Of a stretch of 64,000 bases of DNA, positions 32,683-40,125 are shown piece after piece. The notes beneath the pieces were generated by a model. The model saw only the letters and a program-made list of their open reading frames with translations, did no database searches and was not told the DNA's origin. The DNA is taken from contig CALXHQ010000001.1 in assembly GCA_944388145.1 (NCBI GenBank), forward strand, positions 310,001 to 374,000, read 5' to 3'. The position numbers were made by a program, and so were the translations under genes. Origin of the DNA: an uncultured Gemmiger sp. (GTDB lineage: Bacteria > Bacillota > Clostridia > Oscillospirales > Ruminococcaceae). Each line of letters opens with the position of its first letter. Within the stretch, counting starts at the first letter, position 1.

Positions 32683-34143
32683 ATGAAACTGTTCAACAAA
32701 AAGCCGGCTGCGGATCAGCCCACCGAGGCCCAGAAGGCCGGGCAGGCCCGCGTGCTGAAAAACGGCGCCTATGCCGCCATCCTCACCGCTGTTGTGCTGG
32801 CGGCGGTGATCCTGGTCAACCTGGTGATGCGGGCACTGCCCACAAAATACACAGAGTTTGACATTTCCACCACCGGTATGTTCACGCTGAGCGATACCAC
32901 CCTGAACCTGCTGCACTCGCTGGACAAGGATGTGACCGCATACTATCTGGGTGAAAACGGCAACGAGGACGAGAACATCACCCGTCTTTTGGACCGCTAT
33001 GCCGGCGAGAGCAGCCATTTCCACTGGGAACAGCGCGACCCGGTGCTTTACCCCACCTTTGCCCAGCAGTATAACGCCGAAAACGCCTCGGCCTCCAGCA
33101 TTATCCTGGTCTGCGGTGAGAAATCGGCGGTACTGCAATACAACTCTGACCTGTACCAGATCGACTACTCCAGCTACTACACCACCGGGTACGCCTCCTA
33201 TGATTTTGCCGCCGAGTCTGCCCTGACCAGCGGCATTGCCCGGCTGACCAACGACAGCTCCTTCGTGCTGTATCAGCTGACCGGCCACGGCGAGACTGAG
33301 CTGTCCTCCGACTTTGTCGACACCCTGGAAAACTCCAGCGTCACGGTGGAAAGCCTCAACCTGCTGTCCGCCGGCAGCATCCCGGAGGATGCCTCGGCCC
33401 TGCTGATCAACACCCCCCAGGTGGACTACACCGCCGACAATATCGAGACGCTGCGCAGCTATCTGCAAAACGGCGGCCGGCTGCTGGTGACCACCGCCCT
33501 GACCTATGACACCCCCAACCTGGACGGCCTGATGGGCGAGTACGGCATGAGCCGCCAGACAGGTCTGCTGGTGGAGAGTAACCCGAACTACTATGCGGGG
33601 TACTATGGTCCCGCCTATCTGCTGCCGGTCATCTCTTCCAACGACATCACCGCCGACATGACCGACGGCTTGCTGGTGCTGGCCCCCATTGCCCAGGGCA
33701 TCGTTTCACAGGACAGTACCGATACGCTGACCCACACCACTCTGCTGGCCACCAGCTCCTCGGCGGCGGCCCTGCAGGACTATGCCAACGCCACCAGCTT
33801 CACCCCTGCCGACACCGATCCCACCGGCACCTTTGACATTGCCGTGGCCACCGAGGACAGCGAAACCGGTGCCCGCATCATCTGGGCCGGCTGCCCCGAC
33901 CTCTTCCTTTCCGCCGCGGACCAGCTGGTTTCGGGCGGCAACTCGCAGCTGCTGGGCTGTATGGTCAACTGGCTCACCGGCTCGGAGAGCGGCGTCGTTG
34001 TGGACGCCAAGAGCCTGAGCGCTCAGTCTCTGACCGTGCCCGCCACCGCTGTAATCGGCTTTGGTCTGCTGTTTGTCATTGTGCTGCCGGTGCTGTGCAT
34101 CATCACCGGCGTGGTCATCTTTATTCTGCGCCGGCGCCGCTGA
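32683..34143 (+). CDS. GldG-family ABC-associated membrane protein
   Basis: The protein has 486 residues: one N-terminal membrane helix (~28-48), a large extracytoplasmic domain and a C-terminal membrane helix (~455-480) ending in Arg residues. The region with FDISTTGMFTLSDTTLNLLHSLDKDVTAYYL (core TGMFTLSDTTLNLL) and the later LYQLTGHGETEL match the GldG/DUF4350-like auxiliary domain. Such proteins accompany GldA/GldF-type ABC systems and are thought to form the external part of the complex. It starts 19 bases after the permease gene. Confidence 0.85.
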   Translation: MKLFNKKPAADQPTEAQKAGQARVLKNGAYAAILTAVVLAAVILVNLVMRALPTKYTEFDISTTGMFTLSDTTLNLLHSLDKDVTAYYLGENGNEDENITRLLDRYAGESSHFHWEQRDPVLYPTFAQQYNAENASASSIILVCGEKSAVLQYNSDLYQIDYSSYYTTGYASYDFAAESALTSGIARLTNDSSFVLYQLTGHGETELSSDFVDTLENSSVTVESLNLLSAGSIPEDASALLINTPQVDYTADNIETLRSYLQNGGRLLVTTALTYDTPNLDGLMGEYGMSRQTGLLVESNPNYYAGYYGPAYLLPVISSNDITADMTDGLLVLAPIAQGIVSQDSTDTLTHTTLLATSSSAAALQDYANATSFTPADTDPTGTFDIAVATEDSETGARIIWAGCPDLFLSAADQLVSGGNSQLLGCMVNWLTGSESGVVVDAKSLSAQSLTVPATAVIGFGLLFVIVLPVLCIITGVVIFILRRRR

Positions 34144-34188
34144 TCCCCTGCCTGGGAACCGCAATGCCGTGTTGAAAGGAGAGTTTGC

Positions 34189-35178
34189 ATGAACAAGAAA
34201 AAGCTGCTTCCCCTGGGGGTACTGGCCGCGGTGGTCCTGCTGCTGGCCGCGGCACTGGCCGTGCTGAGCAGCCTGGATGCCGACGAGACGGAGGAGGGCG
34301 TCGCCCTGTTTTCAACCCCGGCGGACAGTGTGACAGCCATCGCCTACCAGGACGACGAGAGCAATGTCTCCCTCACCAAAAACGACGATGGCAGCTGGAC
34401 GCTGGACAGCGACCCCAAACTGCCCATCGACGCGGACGCGGTGACGGAGGTGCTGAACGGCGTAACCGGCATGAAAGCGGCGCGCTCGCTGGAGGGCAGC
34501 ACGCTGGAGACTGCTGAAACCGGCCTGGATGCCCCCACAATGCAGTTTTCCTTCACCGCGGAAGGGGCGAACCACACCCTGATCGTTGGTGCCGAAAATG
34601 ACATTGCCGGCGCCTACTATGTACAGGTGGACGGCGGCACGCTGTACACGGTGGACAGTTCCGCCTTTGTGGGGCTGTGCAAGACGCCCCGGCAGCTGTA
34701 TGAGGCCCAGGACATCACTGATATTGAGACCAGTGATGTGGCGACCATGACGCTGGACACCGGCGATGAGGTGCTGAGCTTTACCCGGGACAGCGACGGC
34801 AACTGGACGCTGGACGGCGACCCGGACTATGCCCTGGATCAGGACACCGTCAGCCGCATGTCCAGCACCATCTGCTCGCTGACCACCGATTGGAGCATCA
34901 CCAGCCCGACAGCGGATGACCAATACGGTTTGGACCACCCCAACGCCATTGTAAGGCTGACCGCCACCGACGGTCGCACCGTGACCTGCACCTTCGGCTC
35001 CACCGATCCGGATGACGAGGATGTGGCTTACCTGCGGGCTTCAACGGACGAAAGCGTCGTCTATGAGATCGCCGCCAACCATCTTTCCTGCTTTGCCTAC
35101 AACAAAGAATCCCTGAAGGCTGCCACGCCGGAAACTGCCACCGCCGAAACGGCGGGAACCGCTGACAGCAGCCAATAA
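34189..35178 (+). CDS. DUF4340-domain secreted/membrane-anchored protein
   Basis: The protein has 329 residues with an N-terminal signal anchor (residues 5-28, LLPLGVLAAVVLLLAAALAV). The exported domain contains two similar halves with D-G-S/N-W-T-L-D repeats (near 65 and 205), the usual DUF4340 beta-rich repeat. The C-terminal end is a Thr/Ala/Glu-rich tail. DUF4340 proteins commonly follow GldG-like genes and probably complete the ABC complex at the outer face of the membrane. No enzymatic motif is visible. Confidence 0.85.
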   Translation: MNKKKLLPLGVLAAVVLLLAAALAVLSSLDADETEEGVALFSTPADSVTAIAYQDDESNVSLTKNDDGSWTLDSDPKLPIDADAVTEVLNGVTGMKAARSLEGSTLETAETGLDAPTMQFSFTAEGANHTLIVGAENDIAGAYYVQVDGGTLYTVDSSAFVGLCKTPRQLYEAQDITDIETSDVATMTLDTGDEVLSFTRDSDGNWTLDGDPDYALDQDTVSRMSSTICSLTTDWSITSPTADDQYGLDHPNAIVRLTATDGRTVTCTFGSTDPDDEDVAYLRASTDESVVYEIAANHLSCFAYNKESLKAATPETATAETAGTADSSQ

Positions 35179-35209
35179 CAACACATCATTCTGCACTGTT
35201 AGAACAGCC

Positions 35210-35255
35210 ATGCCGGCCGGTAGAGGAACATTCCCCTGCCGGCCGGTATGTTTTT
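35210..35255 (+). terminator. Terminator of the Gld-like ABC operon
   Basis: An 11-bp outer stem (35210-35220 with 35239-35249, containing GCCGGCCGG), with further inner pairing, is followed by TTTTT (35251-35255). Confidence 0.85.
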
Positions 35256-35290
35256 GCATGGTCTTTTGCGGGTTCCCGGCGCGGGAATGC

Positions 35291-35326
35291 AAAACCGCCC
35301 CGCAGTCATGGCAGACTGCGGGGCGG
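35291..35326 (-). terminator. Terminator of the [FeFe] hydrogenase gene
   Basis: CCGCCCCGCAGTC (35295-35307) pairs with GACTGCGGGGCGG (35314-35326), with a TTTT tract on the minus strand. Confidence 0.85.
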
Positions 35327-35360
35327 AGAGGCTCTGTATGGTCGGTTCAGGCCGCGGGGA

Positions 35361-36884
35361 TCAGTACTTCAGATACTGCAGCGAGTCCTTGTACTCATTG
35401 TCCAGCGCGCTCTTGACCGGGGCCTGGGCCTTGTACTTGTTCAGCATGGCGGCGCTCTTGGCGGGATCGGCCAAAGTACCGGCGCCGGCAATGCAGCCGC
35501 CGGGGCAGGCCATGCCCTCCAGCAGGTAGCCGTTGTACTTGCCGGCTTTGGCCATCATCATCATCTTGCGGCATTCGGCAAGACCCTGGGCTGACGCCAC
35601 CTTAACCTCACGGTCGGGGTCCAGCTTGTGGATGGCATTGACCACCGCCTGGGCCACGCCGCCGGACACGGCAAAGCCGCGGCCATCGGCGCTGGCATCG
35701 TTGAACGCCTCGTCGGGATCGTCTGGCAGGTTGGCCAAGTCAACCTCCTTGGCCTCGAACATTCCCATGATCTCCTCGAAGGTGACAACGAAGTCCACCT
35801 CGCTGCGGACGCTGCGGCGGCTGGCCTCCAGCTTTTTGGCTGCGCAGGGACCGACAAAGCAGATGCGCACATCCGGCTCATTGCGCTTAATCAGGCGGGC
35901 GGTCAGGACCATGGGGGTCATGGTCATGCTGATGCAGTCGGCGTACTGGGGGAACAGCTTCTTGGCCATCACGCTCCAGGCCGGGCAGCAGGAGGTCCCC
36001 ATGAAGGGATGCTTGGAGGGCACTTCCTCCATGAAATCTTTGGCCTCGTCAATGGTGCACAGGTCCGCGCCCACGGCAACCTCGGCCACGCCGGTAAAGC
36101 CCAGCTGTTTCATCGCAGTGCGCAGCTTGGAGGGGGTCAGCCCGGGGAACTGGTTGACAAAGGCTGGCGCCACAATGGCAATGACCTTGTCGCCGCGCTT
36201 GATGGACTTGATCAGCTGGAACAGCTGGCCCTTGTCCACAATGGCGCCGAAGGGGCAGTTGACCAGGCACATACCGCAGGAAACGCACTTGTCATAATCA
36301 ATCTCGGCACGGCCGTACTTGTCAGAGTGGATGGCGTCCATGCCGCAGGCCTTGGCGCAGGGACGCTCCACCTTGATGATGGCGTTATAGGGGCATGCAC
36401 TGACGCAGCGGCCGCACTTGACGCACAGGCTCTGGTCGATGTGGCTCCGGCCATTGCGGAAGCTTATTGCCTTTTTGGGGCAGACCTCCTGGCAGGGGTG
36501 GGCCAGGCAGCCCTGGCACATCTCGGTCACGCGGACAACCTTTTCGGGGCATTCATTACAGGCAAATTTGATGACGTTGATCAACGGCGGCTCATAGTAC
36601 TTGTCCGCGATCATGCTGTCCTGCACACCCTCGCTGGCCGGCACGCTCTCATCCAGCGGGCGCAGCGACAGCCCCATGGCCAGGCGGATACGCTCAGAGA
36701 CAATGGCTCTCTCCAGGAAGATGCTGCTGCGCAGGGACCGTTCCTCACCGGGAATGATCTCATAGGGCAGCTCCTTCATCAGGTAGTCCATATCGTTCAT
36801 ATCTTCGATCTCGTAGGCCATCCGGGCAACCTCGGTAAACACCTTGCGGCGGATGTCCGTAACGGTGGTGTAAATGCCTCTCAT
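35361..36884 (-). CDS. Monomeric [FeFe] hydrogenase, group B-like
   Basis: The protein has 507 residues from the ATG at 36884 (AAGGAG upstream). Ferredoxin-type Cys clusters occur at 123-135, 154-164, ~176-180 and 200-210. The H-cluster domain has L1 TSCCPAW (C299/C300), L2 VGPCAAKK (C347) and L3 EGMACPGGCIAGAG (C460, C464), so all four cluster-ligating Cys are present. The sequence pattern, with FVGPCAAKK instead of the group A MPCxxK, fits group B enzymes of anaerobic Firmicutes. Expected role: cytosolic H2 production or uptake coupled to ferredoxin during fermentation. It is monocistronic. A Rex-like palindrome overlaps its promoter. Confidence 0.9.
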   Translation of the reverse strand: MRGIYTTVTDIRRKVFTEVARMAYEIEDMNDMDYLMKELPYEIIPGEERSLRSSIFLERAIVSERIRLAMGLSLRPLDESVPASEGVQDSMIADKYYEPPLINVIKFACNECPEKVVRVTEMCQGCLAHPCQEVCPKKAISFRNGRSHIDQSLCVKCGRCVSACPYNAIIKVERPCAKACGMDAIHSDKYGRAEIDYDKCVSCGMCLVNCPFGAIVDKGQLFQLIKSIKRGDKVIAIVAPAFVNQFPGLTPSKLRTAMKQLGFTGVAEVAVGADLCTIDEAKDFMEEVPSKHPFMGTSCCPAWSVMAKKLFPQYADCISMTMTPMVLTARLIKRNEPDVRICFVGPCAAKKLEASRRSVRSEVDFVVTFEEIMGMFEAKEVDLANLPDDPDEAFNDASADGRGFAVSGGVAQAVVNAIHKLDPDREVKVASAQGLAECRKMMMMAKAGKYNGYLLEGMACPGGCIAGAGTLADPAKSAAMLNKYKAQAPVKSALDNEYKDSLQYLKY

Positions 36885-36982
36885 GATTGACAGCTCCTTA
36901 CAGCATTTTTGCAGAAAAGTTCCCTCTGCCCCGCCCCGGCCTGTGTACGGTGAGCAGTCCTCACCCAGGTGCAGTGCAGTTC

Positions 36983-37000
36983 CTGTTAAAATATTACCAA
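36983..37000. promoter_or_regulatory. Candidate Rex (redox repressor) operator at the hydrogenase promoter
   Basis: On the minus strand TTGGTAA-TATT-TTAACAG matches the clostridial Rex palindrome TTGTTAA-N4-TTAACAA at 12 of 14 defined positions. It covers the hydrogenase -10 element (36991-36996). Rex would repress at high NAD+/NADH. Confidence 0.6.
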
Positions 37001-37019
37001 AAGGGGGTAGCTTTTACAA
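36991..37019 (-). promoter_or_regulatory. Promoter of the hydrogenase gene
   Basis: On the minus strand TTGTAA (37014-37019), 17 bases, TAATAT (36991-36996), about 105 bases before the ATG. Confidence 0.6.
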
Positions 37020-37115
37020 GGGGCGTGGCACATTTTTGCAAAATTTCTCTATCACCCGCCGGATTTTCCGGCCCTTTTTAGCCATTTGGCCGACAGGGAC
37101 GGATTTTCAGGCACA

Positions 37116-37153
37116 AAAAAGCCGCGCCCCCTTAACGGGATACGCGGCTTTTT
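37116..37153 (-). terminator. Terminator of tRNA-Trp
   Basis: AAAAAGCCGCG (37116-37126) pairs with CGCGGCTTTTT (37143-37153). On the minus strand the stem directly follows the tRNA 3' end and closes with a T-run. Confidence 0.85.
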
Positions 37154-37228
37154 GGCAGGGGTAGAAGGATTCGAACCCTCGGCACGCGGTTTTGGAGACC
37201 GCTGCTCTACCAACTGAGCTATGCCCCT
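37153..37228 (-). tRNA. trnW: tRNA-Trp (anticodon CCA)
   Basis: A 76-nt cloverleaf on the minus strand: acceptor AGGGGCA, D-arm AGCTCAGTTGGTAGAGC, anticodon stem GCGGT/ACCGC around loop CTCCAAA (CCA anticodon, Trp), T-arm with GGTTCGAATCC, discriminator G and an encoded 3' CCA. One C-A mismatch lies in the acceptor stem (position 6-67). Its own promoter and terminator flank it. Confidence 0.95.
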
Positions 37229-37260
37229 ATCTCTTCCTCACAAGCGAAGAATGCCTTAAT

Positions 37261-37289
37261 AGAATACTCGCTTTGTCATGGTTTGTCAA
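37261..37289 (-). promoter_or_regulatory. Promoter of tRNA-Trp
   Basis: On the minus strand TTGACA (37284-37289), 17 bases, TATTCT (37261-37266), about 33 bases upstream of the tRNA 5' end. Confidence 0.8.
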
Positions 37290-37364
37290 GGGGTTGCAGG
37301 CAAAAAAGTATATTTTGCGCAAAATTTTGCGGCTGCTGCCGGGAAAAGCCCACAGTCCCGCCGG

Positions 37365-37393
37365 TTGAAAACCGCGCACGGATGTGCTATACT
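37365..37393 (+). promoter_or_regulatory. Promoter of the YebC-family gene
   Basis: TTGAAA (37365-37370), 17 bases, TATACT (37388-37393). The leader to the ATG at 37535 is about 135 bases. Nothing else is recognisable in the 37229-37534 stretch apart from the tRNA promoter. Confidence 0.7.
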
Positions 37394-37534
37394 CTCTTAT
37401 TGTAATATGTGGTTTTGTGCGCTTATCCATGGCGTGCAGAGCTTTTGCCCGCCGCAGTCCGCTGCCCTGGGCGATACATACCGCCGGTCCGCATTTCAAG
37501 GCCGGGATACCACCAGATTATAGGGGGAACTTTC

Positions 37535-38272
37535 ATGTCCGGACACAGCAAATGGAACAACATCAAGCGCAAAAAAGAAAAAACCGACGGCGCCCGCGCC
37601 AAGATCTTTACCAAGATCGGCCGCGAGATCAGCGTGGCGGTGCGTGAGGGCGGCAGCGATCCGGCCTCCAACAGCAAGCTGGCCGCCCTGATCAGCAAAG
37701 CCAAGGCCAACAATGTCCCCAATGACAACATCCAGCGCACCATCAAACGTGCCGAGGGCGGCGACCGCACCGAGTACGAATCCATGACCTACGAGGGGTA
37801 CGGCCCCGGCGGCATTGCTGTTATGGTCGAAACCTTGACCGACAACCGCAACCGCACCGCCGCCAATATGCGCCACTACTTTGACAAGTTTGGTGGAAAC
37901 CTGGGCAACATGGGCTGTGTCAGTTTCCTGTTCAACCAGAAGGGCGTGATCGTTCTGGACCTGGAGGACAAGGACGCTGACGAGGCCATGATGGACGCCC
38001 TGGACGCCGGCGCCGAGGATTTTGACGCCAGTGAAGATGCCGCCGAGGTGACCACCTCCCCCGACAACTTCAGCGCCGTGTGCGACGCCCTGCAGCAGAA
38101 GGGCTACCACTTCATCTCGGCGGATGTGGCCATGGTTCCCACCACAACCACAACCCTGACCGACCCTGACCAGATGGCCAACATGGCCAAGCTGCTGGAT
38201 GCGCTGGACGATGATGACGATGTGCAGAACGCCTGGCACAACCTGGAGAACGAGGACGAGTTGAACCGGTAA
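37535..38272 (+). CDS. yebC: YebC/PmpR family protein (TACO1-like)
   Basis: The protein has 245 residues from the ATG at 37535 (AGGGGG upstream). The N terminus MSGHSKWNNIKRKKEKTD is diagnostic. Further blocks are KIGREISVAVREGG, AKANNVPNDNIQRTIKRAEGG (core NNVPNDNIQRTIKRA), YEGYGPGGIAVMVE and TDNRNRTAANMRH. Members act as transcriptional regulators or, as recently shown for some, help ribosomes at polyproline stalls; the sequence does not decide between these. It is monocistronic with its own promoter and terminator. Confidence 0.95.
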   Translation: MSGHSKWNNIKRKKEKTDGARAKIFTKIGREISVAVREGGSDPASNSKLAALISKAKANNVPNDNIQRTIKRAEGGDRTEYESMTYEGYGPGGIAVMVETLTDNRNRTAANMRHYFDKFGGNLGNMGCVSFLFNQKGVIVLDLEDKDADEAMMDALDAGAEDFDASEDAAEVTTSPDNFSAVCDALQQKGYHFISADVAMVPTTTTTLTDPDQMANMAKLLDALDDDDDVQNAWHNLENEDELNR

Positions 38273-38300
38273 ATCGGGCTTGCCCCGCCCAAACACATAT

Positions 38301-38345
38301 GCGGCCCGCACAGCGCCCCCTGGGCTGCCTGCGGGCCGCTTTTTT
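38301..38345 (+). terminator. Terminator after yebC
   Basis: GCGGCCCGCA (38301-38310) pairs with TGCGGGCCGC (38330-38339), followed by TTTTTT. Confidence 0.9.
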
Positions 38346-38422
38346 CCGCCTTGCGGGGCAAAAGCCGCAAATCCAAGCCTATCCGGGCCATACTTTAGCA
38401 CAGAGAAAAGGAGAATGACCGG

Positions 38423-40036
38423 ATGAAACAGCAAGTTCCCTGCCCCCACTGTCTGGAGCTGATCGATGCGGAGTTCCACGGCAGCTGCCCCTACTGCGGC
38501 AAAAACCTGGAGAACGCCAATCCGGAGGGTGCGCTGCCCTTTGGCACCCAGTTGGCGGGTAAATATACCATCGGCAAATATCTGAGCGCGGACGGCGACG
38601 GCCTGTGCTACCGCGGTGTGGACAATGACGAGAGGCGCTTTGTGCGCATCAAGGAATATTTTCCCGTCACGCTGTGCAACGGCCGCAGCGTGGACGGTGC
38701 GCTGATGCCCAAAGCCGGCCGCGAGGTGCTGTTTAAGACCAGTCGGATGGACTTCAAAGACCTGTATGACGATCTGCACCGGCTGACCCCCGCCACCGGG
38801 CTTTCCCGCATTGTGGACGTGATTGAGGAAAACAACACCGTCTATGGCGTGGAGGAAAGCGAAAAAGGCATGACGCTGACCCATTATCTCTCGCTGAAAT
38901 CCCGCCCGCTTACCCCCGCTGAGGCCCGCACCCTGCTGCAGCCGGTGATGGAGGGGGTGGCACTGCTGCACAAATCGGGGCTGATCCACCGGGGCATCTG
39001 CCCGGATAACATCCTGCTGCCCATCGACGGCACCGCCATACTGACCGGCTATGGCACCCTGGCCCTTCGCACCGGCGGCAGCGAGCTGAAAAGCCAGCTG
39101 TACGCCGGGTATGCAGCGCCGGAGCAGTACTCCGCAGCGGAGTTTTCCGGCAGGTACACCGACGTGTATGCGCTGGCTGCCGTAACCTACCGGCTGGTGA
39201 CCGGGCAGACACCAGTGTCCGCCCCGCAGCGCCAGGTACGGGATAGCCTGGAATCCGCCCACAGTCTGGAATCCGGGGTGCCCACCTACTTTTCGCAGGT
39301 GCTGTCCTGTGCCATGCGGCTTGACCCGGCCAAGCGGATGCAGACCGTGCCCGAGCTGATGAGTGCGCTGGCCAACCCCAGCGTCGCCAGCGCCATGTTT
39401 GAGAAAGGCGAGGCACAGGTTTCCACCCGCAAGATACTGGGCGCCGCCATGGTGGTGATCTTTATTTTGGCGGTATTGCTGCTGTTTGCCATCCTGCGCA
39501 TCCCCCTGGCGGACGATGCGCCCGCCGCGCCGCAGTCACAGGTCAGCACCGCCGCACCGCTGCCCACCCCCTCTCCCACCCCGGAGGCAAAGCTGATCCC
39601 CAACTTTGTGGGCCAAAACTTTGACGAGATCCGCACCAGCGAACTGTACAGCCAATATCGTTTTGTACCGTCGGAGGAATATTCCACCGAGTACGACAAG
39701 GGTATCATCATGTATCAGTCTCCGGCCGCCAACTCCCCCCAGACGGAGGACACCCCGGTGATTGAGATCACGGTTAGCCTGGGCGAGCACCTGGTGGTGA
39801 TGCCGCTGATCCTCAATTACGACGAGGCCAACGCCGAGGCCACGCTGGATGAGTACGACATCCTGTACAGCATGGTAAAGCTGGAATACGACGGCAGCTA
39901 CGGTGCCGACCAGGTGGGCAAGGTGGTTCGGTGCAGCCGGGAACCCGGCGAGGAATTCGATGCCAGTGAACCCATCGTGGTGTGGATCGGAGGGCCCCTC
40001 CCCCAGGGCGCTGCAGACAGCGATTCGACAGGCTGA
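38423..40036 (+). CDS. Zinc-ribbon, Ser/Thr pseudokinase, transmembrane, PASTA-like protein
   Basis: The protein has 537 residues. An N-terminal zinc ribbon (CPHC 7-10, CPYC 22-25) is followed by a protein-kinase fold (~48-315), one membrane helix (~338-360), a Pro/Thr linker and two PASTA-like units (~392-458, ~460-530). The kinase retains the ATP lysine (K77 in RIKEYFP), N196 and APEQY. The HRD catalytic loop reads HRG (189-191) and DFG is replaced by TGYG (208-211), so phosphotransfer is unlikely. PrkC/Stk-type kinases sense muropeptides through PASTA domains; this one may be a signalling scaffold or sensor. It is monocistronic, with AAAAGGAG upstream. No cognate phosphatase is adjacent. 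Confidence 0.82.
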   Translation: MKQQVPCPHCLELIDAEFHGSCPYCGKNLENANPEGALPFGTQLAGKYTIGKYLSADGDGLCYRGVDNDERRFVRIKEYFPVTLCNGRSVDGALMPKAGREVLFKTSRMDFKDLYDDLHRLTPATGLSRIVDVIEENNTVYGVEESEKGMTLTHYLSLKSRPLTPAEARTLLQPVMEGVALLHKSGLIHRGICPDNILLPIDGTAILTGYGTLALRTGGSELKSQLYAGYAAPEQYSAAEFSGRYTDVYALAAVTYRLVTGQTPVSAPQRQVRDSLESAHSLESGVPTYFSQVLSCAMRLDPAKRMQTVPELMSALANPSVASAMFEKGEAQVSTRKILGAAMVVIFILAVLLLFAILRIPLADDAPAAPQSQVSTAAPLPTPSPTPEAKLIPNFVGQNFDEIRTSELYSQYRFVPSEEYSTEYDKGIIMYQSPAANSPQTEDTPVIEITVSLGEHLVVMPLILNYDEANAEATLDEYDILYSMVKLEYDGSYGADQVGKVVRCSREPGEEFDASEPIVVWIGGPLPQGAADSDSTG

Positions 40037-40073
40037 GCACTGCCTGCCGCCGCTCCGCTCTCCAAATACCAAA

Positions 40074-40112
40074 CATCCCCGTCCGCTCAGAGAGCGGACG
40101 GGGATGTTTTTT
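40074..40112. terminator. Bidirectional terminator between pseudokinase and asnB genes
   Basis: A 15-bp stem (arms CATCCCCGTCCGCTC, 40074-40088, and its inverse, 40092-40106) with a 3-base loop. TTTTTT follows on the plus strand and a short T-run on the minus strand serves the convergent asnB gene. Confidence 0.88.
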
Positions 40113-40125
40113 GCTTTTCGCCGTA

